A stretch of 20,363 nt of DNA from Isoetes engelmannii (Eukaryota; Streptophyta; Lycopodiopsida; Isoetales; Isoetaceae). A model generated the notes under the pieces. That model was not told where the DNA came from and ran no database searches. It worked only from the letters and a program-made list of their open reading frames with translations. The position numbers and the translations under genes are program-made. The stretch lies in contig JAANSK020284490.1 in assembly GCA_011763485.2 (NCBI GenBank), positions 1 to 20,363 of the forward strand, given 5' to 3'. Below are positions 1-10,200 of this stretch, one piece after another. Positions within the stretch are counted from its first letter, which is position 1; each line of letters begins with the position of its first letter.

Positions 1-378
1 GTAATTATTTTTGCTATTAAATCTATGTTTTTTTTTTGGTTTTTTTGTATCAACCCACTTAATTGTTTTAAGAATATGGTCTATGGTTTTGACCATGGTC
101 ATTTATACATCAATATTAAATCCCCCTGGAACCCCCTTTTGTTTTGCTACATATGCAGTCATGTTGCACAGAAAAAATACCTAAAAATCCATCGATCCCT
201 ATTCTTGAGAGTTATGCTTAGGCTGCAGTATTTTCTTCTTCAGTGCTTGCATCCTGTGCAGATTCACACTTGTTTGTCTTTCATTCCTTCCCCTAAAATT
301 GCTATCCTTGCCTCTTCCACCTCTGTTGTTAGGTGCAGACCCTCCGCCTCTACCCTTTCCAAAATCCTTAGGGCTCGA

Positions 379-483
379 GCAGTTTGATGCTATGTGATCA
401 TAACCCTCACAATTAAAGCATCAAGTACCTTTATTCTTTGGAAAATTATTCTTAAAGTGGCCATACTCTTTGCATACAAAACA
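379..483 (-). other. Two CCHC zinc knuckles in the copia gag relic
   Basis: On the minus strand, 483-442 reads CFVCKEYGHFKNNF, a CX2CX4HX4C knuckle whose last cysteine is phenylalanine. Positions 420-379 read CFNCEGYDHIASNC, an intact knuckle. A TGA stop lies just before the second one. Such knuckles bind the element RNA in the gag particle. Confidence 0.8.
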
Positions 484-732
484 TGGTCCAATCTTCTTTG
501 ATTGATTGCTTTTGACTGCATACAGTACCTCAGTGTTTTCAGTATCTTCTTCCTTTTTTTTTGTTCCAATTCTATCCTGATCATAGCCTCAGCTTTATAC
601 ATGTTTCTTGCAACATTCCTGACTAAAGTAGACAGCTGCTCAAAGTTAGAAAAGGCACGAGATAAAGATAGAACATGGAACTCTTTGGTAATAGGTATGC
701 CTGCTGCCTTTGTGGCGCGACGTTAAAAGATG

Positions 733-798
733 CTTCCTTCCTTCCTTCCTTCCTTCCTTCCTTCCTTCCTTCCTTCCTTCCTTCCTTCCTTCCTTCCT
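733..798. repeat. (CTTC)n / (GGAA)n microsatellite, about 16 units
   Basis: An uninterrupted run of the tetranucleotide CTTC on the plus strand (GGAA on the minus) for about 66 bp. It lies inside the copia gag frame, where it encodes a four-residue EGRK period because 12 nt hold three units. The gag frame differs on its two sides, so growth or shrinkage of the repeat has shifted the frame. Confidence 0.95.
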
Positions 799-1213
799 CT
801 TTGAATTTAAATCTCCTTAGCTCCTTGTCCAGCATCTCCACTTGTGAAAAACTTTTGACTTCATAGGATTTAACTAGATAATCCCACATTTCCTTGGGAG
901 TCTTATTTTTTAGCTTCAACATAATGTTGGAATTGAGTTTACTAGCAATAATACTCCTAGCCTCATGAGGCTTACCTTTTTTCTGCTCACTGCTACCAAC
1001 ACCATTATTCGACCCGTCTTCTCCACCAGCATTCCTTGCAGTAGAATGCACTGTGCCACTTTCAGCTTCGTCACTTACGTCTCCAGTTATAAGGTGCCAT
1101 AGAGCTTCAGCTACAAGGAAATCCTTCATTTTTTCTTTCCAAGTCTGGAAACCAGCTTCCCCTTTAAAGAGATCCAGTCCACTCAACAACGAGGTAGCAA
1201 GCTTGCTTGCCAT

Positions 1214-1227
1214 GGCTTTGATACCAA
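1214..1227 (-). other. Copia primer-binding site (initiator tRNA-Met type)
   Basis: The minus strand reads TTGGTATCAAAGCC directly before the gag ATG. Plant copia elements typically carry TGGTATCAGAGC, complementary to the 3' end of initiator tRNA-Met; this copy differs by one base over that stretch. The next minus-strand upstream bases end in CA (plus-strand TG at 1228-1229), as expected for the end of a 5' LTR. I could not place the far end of that LTR: minus-strand TGTTGA starts at 1335 and TGTTGT at 1452 are both possible. Confidence 0.6.
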
Positions 1228-1771
1228 TGTGATCAAAATACAACCTTAGCACAGGTCGGTACAAGTTTCTAGAATCAAACAACTAAACAAACTACATTTG
1301 ATTTACTAGATTGAATTGTTGAGCTAGTGTCAACATAATCACAAGTAAAGAACTTAATTTTCTTAACCAATATAAACCATTGAAATATTTTACTGTAGCA
1401 AAAATGGTCAATGCACTATTCATCGGCTATTGACCACACAACTCATACAACACAGATAACGCTGCTCCAAGAATTCACAATGTTACCTTTATTCAGGGAT
1501 CGATCTATATGCAGTTAGAACCGATATAGATCAATCCGTCTGCACAGCTCATAGAGCTTTTCCACATCCCGCGCACGCAATTTAATCATTTCCAAATTTA
1601 AATGTTATACAGGTTCAATTCTTCTTCGTCCACTTGGCCTTCTAAAAATCGGCCCTTATGAAATGCAATGCTCAACCATTACTTATATCTCCCCATAGGT
1701 TAAACATTAGAGCAAATGTATAAACCTAGGTTCTTTCACAAGACACAAGATAATGTGATTGCCAAGATATA
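1228..1771. other. Non-coding stretch, possible copia LTR remnant and a hairpin
   Basis: No coding sequence is recognisable. The left part may be the 5' LTR of the copia relic. At 1497-1537 there is a 14-bp near-perfect inverted repeat (13 of 14 pairs) around a 13-nt loop, with GATC-containing arms. I assign no function. Confidence 0.4.
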
Positions 1772-2749
1772 ATGGCAACCTTAAATATTGCATCAACTAC
1801 TCACATGTTGGAGGAGTACGCATGTGATATTTTGCAACTAGAGCATATCCAACACACCCGTTGGCTGAGTCATCATAATGCTATTAGCAAGGTTTGTGAG
1901 GATTTACCTGCAATTTTGAAGTATTCTCAAACTGAATCGCGATGTATTTGTCAAGTTGGCTAATATTTGTCAAGTTGGCTAATTTTAAGGCTATCTATTT
2001 GCTACATTACTTAGCAATAATACGTAGAGGGCTCACAATCCGAAGTAAGTTGTTTTAGACTGATTATGTTGATATCATTTACATGCAAGGACATGTAGAC
2101 ACCCAAATTAGTTATTTCATGCCTACTATATTTCTGAACCTGAAATATATTTGAATGCATTTGTATGAGATGGAAAAGGGTATCCCATCATTCCTAATTA
2201 TGGACCTCCTAATGGGTTTCTAGATGGTTTAAGGCATTCCCTCAGAGGAAAATATGTACAGAGAATTTATAATTACAAGGGATGAGCAAGGATGAGATCT
2301 TGAAGATGCTATTGTAAAGCAGAAAGCATTTGCTAATGCTGGTTGTAAAGGTTTAGAATCAAGATTTAAAGATGCACATGTTCTAAAACATTTCAAGGTG
2401 CTTGCCACAATATATTTGCCAAGAAATGGAAGCCAATACCTCTAATTGATGGAGAAGTATAGCGAAAAAAATATCGAGATTATAAGATTCATGCTGCAAC
2501 AAATTGTCACCATAAATTTTTCAAGAAGTATGTTTAATTATTACATCAAGCCCCATTCATAAAGACAGGTTCAAAAGTATTTTAGCATTGCTGTAGGTTG
2601 CATTGGTTCAATGCGCGAGCAATGCAATTTGTGAGAGTGTCTTTAGCACTCGAACAAGTATAAAGGATAGATGGTGGCCTCATTTGGGTATTGGCAGCTT
2701 GAATGCATGTGTTGCCATAACATCCAAATTTGGAAGAAAAAAAATCTGA
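1772..2749 (+). pseudogene. Decayed hAT-family transposase
   Basis: Three blocks in the right order read as a hAT DNA transposase of the kind related to ZNF862-like proteins. The first, at about 1835-1925, includes HTRWLSHHNAISKVCEDLPA, the RW motif region of the hAT catalytic core. The second, at about 2350-2450, reads ESRFKDAHVLKHFKVLATIY, like the segment before the dimerisation domain. The third, at 2600-2749, reads SNAICESVFSTRTSIKDRWW and ends at a TGA; it matches the hAT C-terminal dimerisation domain, where CERGFS is usual. The frame changes between blocks and is broken by stops and a 19-bp duplication, so the gene is dead. I could not find terminal inverted repeats or target-site duplications. 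hAT is the best fit, judged by motif order only. Confidence 0.6.
1945..1982 (+). repeat. Exact 19-bp tandem duplication in the hAT relic
   Basis: TATTTGTCAAGTTGGCTAA occurs twice in a row. Nineteen is not a multiple of three, so it shifts the frame and exposes a TAA. Downstream, transposase-like sequence continues in a frame that fits a single copy of the unit. It therefore looks like a clean inactivating lesion. Confidence 0.9.
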
Positions 2750-3500
2750 TCGGCATATCTATAGTGGAGAACCAAGGAGGCACTTAATATAAGTTCTTGA
2801 AATCTGTTTTTAACAGTTGTTCTAGATTGTCATAATGTCTTTTAACTTGTCCAATATTAAGTTTGGATGAAGAAAACAGTTCAGGTTTTGTTTTATTTTG
2901 CCGTTCAAAATATGTTACAAAAAGCATTCTTTTGGCAAAACTTACTTGGAATAAGATTTTCTGATTTAAATTTCGTAAATCCGACTATTATTGATACACG
3001 CTAGAAAAATTTTGGTTTATACAAGATTATTTTTTGGAACTTGAGAGAATGAATCAGAGTTTCTAGTTAACGTAATATAACACGTCAATCTTGAACAAAG
3101 ATTCTAACACCAATTAACAAATACTGCCAACGAATAATCAAACGGGGGCTGAAACGAATATTCATCGGGGGGCCGATATTCAGTGACTGGCCACACCGCA
3201 GCTTGCAGAACAGGAAATCAGCTGCTGCCATGTGGCAATTCAACCTGAAACCTAGGAAGGGGCTTATCATACATGAATCAAATAAATGAGGTCCATGCAA
3301 AAATAGATTGTGGTCCCCTTGGCAAGCATACATGCAGATTTTGTGATTTTTCTTGTCACAGTTACCGTGACTGTAATAATGCAGATCCCTGTTCGATGGC
3401 CACTTGGAGCTCATTCCGATTGTATCAACAAAAAACCCAACATTTTTTGTTGATCCTTTTCCCTATGTTGCAATTATAGATCTGTGTGTTCTTCTTTGCC
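2750..3500 (+). other. Upstream region and 5' leader of the phosphorylase gene
   Basis: I see no coding sequence that I believe here. The region should contain the promoter and 5' UTR, but I could not identify a convincing TATA box or transcription start by eye. An in-frame TAG at 3477-3479 closes the frame 24 nt before the ATG at 3501, which fixes the start. The ATG context (TTTGCC before it, G at +4) is favourable for a plant. Confidence 0.45.
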
Positions 3501-4235
3501 ATGGCGTTTTGTAAATCAGGGACCCCTAGTTGCGTGGATGCTCTTCTAGCTGCAGCTGGAAATGGCAAAGCTTTGGGTGATCTTAGAAACAGGCAAGTCT
3601 TTCTTAGAGCGAAGGATTACAAGGAACAGATTTCGGTTGCATCTGCCAGACATCAGGCTAGAGCATCACTTCCACGAGATATTTATGCTGCTATAGATGT
3701 GCAGACAGAGAGTGGGAAAGGAAGAGCCCCCACTGTTGAAATTGCACCACAGATTACCTGGGACAACAATTCTCAGGAATTGTTCACTGTGCTTACAGTG
3801 ACTGTCCAGCAGAGGCCCAGCATTTTGCAGGCAATGATTGCTGCCTTTAAGTCATTGGGCGTGAAAGTCAACAAGATGTCAATTGATTTTCAGGGTCATG
3901 AGGAGGAGGCTGTAGCTGCTATATTTCTGATAACCAATTCGGGAGGACAGAAAATTGAAGACCTAAAGGATATGAAGAATGTGGAAATGGTGATCACCAA
4001 TACGTTGCAACAAACATCAGCCTTGCCAGCTATGCATTCATCTAAGATTTTCACAGAACAAGGATCTTCATCAGAGGAATTTCCCGAGATCAAGCAGAGA
4101 ATGGATGTCTTGTACAGGCTTATGGACAAGTATATGAAAAATGATATTTTCAGCATTCAGAAAAGTATATTACATCATACAGAATACACACTTGCAAGGT
4201 CGCGATTCAAGTTCGACGACTTTGAGGCATACCAG
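3501..4235 (+). CDS. Exon 1: transit-like segment, ACT domain, linker to catalytic domain
   Basis: This exon is 245 codons long, far larger than the other 21 (19 to 69 codons). Residues 1-75 start MAFCKSG, contain few acidic residues and a Ser/Arg/Ala stretch ([16 protein letters not shown] at 43-58), and resemble a plastid transit peptide. Residues about 94-168 follow the beta-alpha-beta-beta-alpha-beta order of an ACT domain: strand TVLTVTVQ, helix [14 protein letters not shown], strand [10 protein letters not shown], strand [10 protein letters not shown], helix [10 protein letters not shown], strand VEMVITNTL. The usual glycine-rich turn after strand 1 is QQRPS here. Residues 193-222 are charged and probably helical. 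The catalytic domain starts near [15 protein letters not shown] (about 222), and the exon ends in phase 0 after EAYQ. The ACT call rests on pattern and predicted secondary structure. Confidence 0.85.
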
Positions 4236-7200
4236 GTAAGATGGCCATTAAACGAGTTTTTGGTATTGAGTTTTCCTGCTAGTGAAGGAAAATATTTGAT
4301 GTTATGCCTTTCTAAATCCATGTCTACATACACTTACCATATAGCTTAATCAGATAAGAAATAATAGACAAAACATATGAAATGCAGGCAGAGGCCCAAT
4401 ACTATCCACACGTGATCCATAAGCCTTGGCATAGGCCTTACATTGGCAGGGAGTTCCAGCATCTAATGTTTCCCCATTGCACCAAACATATTAGCAAGTC
4501 GCCGTAAGGTCGTGGGCTGCACGTCTGGATTAGCCACCCATTTTCTAAAGAGATGATGTACCAGAAGCACCTCACCTCAAACAGTATGCTAAGGCACTGT
4601 CTTAATGATGTAAATTAGGTAATATGTACAACATGTAAGAAATGAGGTTACGTTGGCAGGGAGCCCCAGCAATTACAACAAATATACGTGTTATATCTGC
4701 ATCCACCGATTTTTTAATGAAATGTATTAGAGCCACCTCAAAAAGTATGCCAAGCCAAGGCAAGACAATGTCTTAAAGATGTGAATTAGTGAACATATTC
4801 ATCAGTTATGAAACAGGGTCAAACAAAGCAAGTGTCTGGAACACAAAGAGGGCTTATCACTTTCTGGCAGTAAAAGGACCTTGTAGAAAAGAAAACTCAT
4901 GCTTCTGCGAGGAAAGACAGCCAATATCTTTCTAAGTGCATCTGGGAAACCCTTGCAATGGGATGTTTTGCTAGCCTTTTTATTAACGTTGTATAGACTC
5001 AATAAATAAACTACAGTTCGATCTTAATTTTGCAGGCCACTGCCTTTAGTGTACGTGATCGTCTCCTTGAGAAATGGAATGATACCCATATGCTTCTAAG
5101 GGAGAAGGATCCAAAACGAGTTTATTACGTTTCTATGGAGTTCCTTATGGGTACGTATTTCAGTATAAAGCTTCATTTTTTTATAAAATTGTTGATCTAA
5201 CATTAGAATATAACATTTAACACTTCTTTCAAGGGTGCTTTTTTGTAGAACTAAACTTATTTTGTCTCCATCTATGAACTAACTGTGAGTTTAGTCCTGC
5301 CCTTCTGGTTTGGTGCATGATTGGTTGACTAGATTTAAAGTTGAAACAAGAATGCAGTAGCCATATCTTCAGCTACCAGAGAAAACACAATGAACGGCTA
5401 CTATTTGAAAATGTAGATAGTACTCCACTGGCTCATCCATGTTGATTTTGCTATTCATCTCTTCTTATTAGCCTCACAATAGTTAATTGGCATTACTGCA
5501 TCTTTACTGGTCATGTTGTCCATTTCCACAGATTCCTCTATTCAGCAAGTCTGAATGGTTATGCGATTATTTAGGCAAAATGAAGATGGCTAATTTCTAC
5601 AAGCCAGCTTCATTGATTGTGGGACCTATTTTTGAAGATTACGACGAGTGAAACTAGAAATAGGCACTAGGTGCAGCTCTGTTAACTGCAATGCTGGGGC
5701 CGGATAGGGTCATGCACTAGAAACAAGTAGAGTCATCAGCTCAAGTAAATTTCGATCTAGAATATTGTAAGAGATGTGCTCCGTTTCTTAGACCAGCATA
5801 TTCTGTTTATTTCACAGATTTAGGCTTATCCATTTTGGTAGATACACTTTCAATATTTTCTTCATCTGCATTGTATTGCATGATTTAATCTCGTATAATC
5901 TTTTCTCATGCATTCTACATTCATATAGGGCGTTCCTTGTTGAACAGCATTATTAACCTTGGTGTGAAGGACCAGTATGCAGAAGCCCTAAGACAACTTG
6001 GTTTTAATTTGGAAGTATTAGCGGAGCAGGTCAAGATTTCTTAAACTCTTGAATCAAATTTATAATGCAAGTCATTTAAGGAGATGCTATGAACTAAGTA
6101 AACTAGGTCAATATGGAGAACCCTTTAGACAACTTGGTTGTACTTTGGAAATATTAGTGGGACAGGTAGTCATTTATCTTGTTACCCAAAACTCTCGATG
6201 AATAATGCAAACACATGCTAAATGAACTGAATAAACTAGGCCATAAAGTTGTTGGCTTTTTTTATTACATGCCTCAAGCTATCTGGAAAACCCTGTGAGC
6301 TATTTTTTTTTTTAGAGTATGGGCATGTTCTGAGATGAGAATTATGGTGTGGTGTTTTTGTGATCATCATGTCCAGCGTGATGATACTTTTGCTTCGTTG
6401 ATGCAATAGAATCTCTTATTCTCCCCGTCCATGTCAAATTGATCTACTTCAGTATTTGCAATTCAACTTTATGGTCAACATCTATGCTATAATTACATAT
6501 GGAACAGCAAACAGGAAGAAATAGTGAGTGTTACCTTCCTTGCCTTCAGACACAACACTAAATCATGGGTGACCGTATAGGAGTACAGCTGTTCAGAGAC
6601 TGTATCCTGGGATTGGAAGATAGCTTTTTCACGATTGGCTTTTGTCAAGATTTGGATTACGTAGAAGGCTTCTAAGGTTGAAGGTTAAGGGATACTGAAG
6701 GGAGCATGCGCTCTTCCCTTAGTTTGTAAAGAAGAGTATATGAAAATGATTCCAGAAGCAAAGAGGGGATGTCGCCGTTCCCCAGTCCAGCTTGAAGCAT
6801 CCCAGCATTGAGGCAGTGTTCCCTCCTAAGGTTGGGTGGTGGGAGCCCCTTTGGTATTCCTGCTGGTCCCAGGATCCTTACAACGAGCTTTTCAGACATA
6901 TGTTAGTGGCTTGTTTGGCATATAATGAGTTTATGACCACCTGGAATAGAAATATAACGTATAATGTAGTAGAATGTAGTAAAGTTAGAAGATTTACAAT
7001 ACATTTAAATAAAAACAGTTGGGCTTGACTATAAGGACAACCTGGGTTCATCTTTTGTGTACGTATTGTAGAAATTCTATTCAAAACTGGAAAGATACTA
7101 ACTGTGGATTCGATCTGTTATGCAGGAGCGTGATGCTGCCTTGGGAAACGGAGGTCTAGGCCGGCTTGCAGCATGTTTTCTCGACTCACTTGCAACACTT

Positions 7201-10200
7201 GACTATCCTGCATGGGGGTAAGCTTATATTCATTAATGTAGCAGTGAGTCTCTTTCACAATATGGCTTGTCCAAAGAGAACATAATTGGAAGGATCAGAT
7301 AAAAACATCACATGTACCATGTCAACAATTGTGAAGTCATCTTTTTTGAAGATACCCTACACTACCAGAAATAAAAGCACTTAGATATATGTCAATGAGT
7401 GGACCTATGCTCATGCATATCCGTAAATGATAAAAACAGCCTTATCCCGTTTCCATCCAGTATTGTATACCCATGGGTAAACAATATTGGTATAAAATGG
7501 TTGATGTTCTCCCTCTAGTACTGCAGATGGTGTTTCCACATGTTTAAATAGTCCATGAGGATGTCAAACCAGATGAATTCCATGTAAAAGATCCTACTTT
7601 GCCCCCCACGAAAAGATGGCTTTAGTTAGCCCCATGTGCATCAGCAGAAAGTAGTTTGGATCAGAGATTTGCAATCAGGTGTTAAGGGAGCCCGAAACTA
7701 AATATAAGCATAAATATGTGGAAGAGACTCGGGCACGTTGTCAATCATTATAAACATGGCCTAGCTTCCTATATAATTAGAGTAGAGGATGGTGCTATCT
7801 GGGTGCCCATTCTGTCTACTCATTTCTTTATCTTCTGTTCTTCATATGAGGTATCAGCAGCCTTGTGAATGAATGAGTGAAAAGGAAAAGAAAATCTGCT
7901 TGGAAAGATCTTGTTGCCGTTACATATGCTCTATATAATTTGAAAGAGCTACTCAATTTGGCCTGCAAGAATATTTTCTTTGCTGAATTATTCAGATCTG
8001 ATTAGCCAAGGACTTGGTTGGCGCTGTTTACAACATAGGCAGCTGCAGGGGCTTCTTCACAAAGTAATTTGGCAGATGACATGGATCAAACATCAAACAA
8101 TGTCTTAATATCTTACGCTCCACAACTCCATTCTGCGTAGTATGAAATTAACATCTTCCTTTTGATCCTGTGACAAGTCAGATACTCATACTACTTGATG
8201 GTTGACAAACTCCTTGCCATCATCAGCACACATGGCACCTGATTGTTTGAATACTCCTAGCCATTATGAGTCCATTTAAGACTTGTTATCTCTCAATCAT
8301 GACATGGGAGTCTTTGAACCAAAGCATATGCATGGCGACAGCAAGAGATGACTCATCCATATAGTATAAATCTGGATGAAGTAGTTGTAGTCGTGTGTTC
8401 AGGATTTGAAGAAAAGATAACTGTATTGAGCATGTTGAGGGAAGGTAACCTAGGCTGCTTATGCATCATTCTCAACACCTTATACTTTAGATCAGGAAGT
8501 CCCTTCATCATCTGCCTTCTAGACCAGACAAAAGGTGCCTTGTGTCCAATATGAGGAAACTGAGCATGCCAAAGGTCTTTAAGAATAGAAAGTGTCTTGC
8601 CTCCCACATGACCAAATTGAGCATCCTAAAGATGTGCTAAAGATAGACTTGCTAACAGCCATATCTTGCCTTCAAAAGTGTAGTGGTATAGTGATCGGTT
8701 CCCATTGGCTTCTATGTGTTGATGTTGACAGAATATTCTTAGGAAAGACTTCTCAACATGAACCTTATCTTCACTTGAGAGCTGATATTAAGGAAGCAAA
8801 AGAAGGCTAGGGAAAAGAATTTTCTTGATGCTTTATCAATTTTCATAAAGCATTTTAGTACAGTCCCAGGAAATTGAACAACTTTCAAATGGAACTTATT
8901 TGGGCAGTGGTAGCACGATATGAGAAATGGAAATTTGGGCAAGCCATTAGAAAGTGTCTCTGTTTACACTTATCTTGGAGTAGACTTCTAAGGCCCCTTC
9001 TTCTCTTTCAAAGCAGCAGCACAAACAAGATTTCTAAGGGCTACACTTTGTGGCGTTAAGGGAGAGACATTGTTTCCAGAGGCTTTTTGTTTGATACTTT
9101 GGTCAAACCAGCTGATTTGTAAGCTTTGGCCGAATCAGGTAAGGATGTTTGGTTCTCCTGAACAGCTAAGCTAACCTCTAAATAGTCCGTTTTCCACCAA
9201 TTCATCTTCATCTTACATTGAATATGGTTCAGGTTTTGGTTCAACTATTAATGTACATTCTGGAGTGATTTTGTGCATATGACAGTTCTGATGGATTATG
9301 ACAGCTAAATGCAAATTTTAGTTTAAGTGCAAATTATTGCAATGAATAGCGTGCATGTGATTTTGTATAACAAGGAAATAAGGCAACTGTTCGTGTAGGT
9401 ATGGCCTGAGATATGAATATGGCATATTTCGTCAAGTAATACAAGATGGATTTCAGCACGAACGACCAGATTATTGGCTGAATTTTGGGAACCCATGGGA
9501 AATTCAACGCATACATACTACTTACCCTGTAAAGGTGATATCATCTAAGAATTAATTTGAAAGTCTTTTGAGGATTTCTATGTCTTTATCTCGAGGGAAT
9601 TCCAATATGGGGCTGCCTTTTACAGTATTACGGAAAGGTTGAGGAGACAATGGTGAATAATAGGAAAGAATACAAGTGGATACCTGATGAAGTGGTAAGC
9701 TAATTTTGAGATAAATATGCTATTTTAATTTTCATGATGATAGAAACAGATAATGGCAGGTAGAAGCTGTCGCGTATGACAATCCTATCCCTGGATATGG
9801 TACAAACAATACAATAAACTTGCGACTCTGGGCTGCAAAGCCGAGTGGTGAGTTCGATCTAGTAAGTTTCACATCTTTGATCGGATGTGATAACGAATAT
9901 AGTAACTATGCCACCAAAGAGTTGTGCATACCTAAATATCACGTAAAACTCCTGAATATAAAAGATGAAAAGCAAAAACTTTGCATTGTCTGTACTTGCG
10001 GAGATGAAAAGCAAAAACTTTGCATTGTCTGTACTTGCGGAGTTATTGGAGCTTAATGTATGTTATTGCTTTAGTTCCTATTTGTAATTCAGCAAGAGTA
10101 TGCTTTGGTTCTTCTTATGTTAATTGCAAGCTCAAACGTGATTTTCCATGCCTCACTTAGTGAAACCTAGGTAGGTAGTGGAAAATGTCATGCAGTCTAT

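Larger units (their letters stand above)
190..1213 (-). pseudogene. Decayed Ty1/copia gag polyprotein
   Basis: This is a gag (capsid and nucleocapsid) remnant of a Ty1/copia LTR retrotransposon, read on the minus strand. The likely start is the ATG at 1213-1211, directly after a primer-binding site. The first ~125 codons read as a copia capsid: an LFKGEAGFQTWKEKM stretch, then KTPKEMWDYLVKSYE, then LDKELRRFKFK. A GGAA microsatellite follows, and beyond it the frame has changed. The capsid resumes with GIPITKEFHVLSLSRAFSNF and runs to two nucleocapsid zinc knuckles and a Gly/Arg-rich tail (about 360-200). There is an in-frame TGA between the knuckles and the first knuckle has lost its last cysteine. 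No protease, integrase or reverse transcriptase follows, so this is a gag-only relic. The family call is firm; the exact ends are approximate. Confidence 0.8.

Noticed and set aside
1228-1335. A 108-bp copia LTR (TGTTGA...CACA on the minus strand)
   Set aside because: The inner end beside the primer-binding site is plausible, but the outer end is ambiguous and no second LTR copy was seen, so I did not annotate it.
3085-3414. Minus-strand open frame just upstream of the gene
   Set aside because: Low-complexity, no recognisable motifs, overlaps the likely promoter and leader; treated as chance.
3486-3500. Upstream GTG start for the phosphorylase
   Set aside because: Nuclear plant genes normally start at ATG. 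The ATG at 3501 is the first after the in-frame TAG at 3477 and has good context.
4236-4349. Exon 1 open frame reading on past 4235
   Set aside because: A strong donor (CAG|GTAAGA) at 4235/4236 joins perfectly to the conserved [14 protein letters not shown] of exon 2; the read-through sequence is unlike GT35.
6672-7084. Overlapping open frames on both strands in intron 3
   Set aside because: No motif of any family, mutually overlapping, and located between two well-supported exons; best explained as chance.
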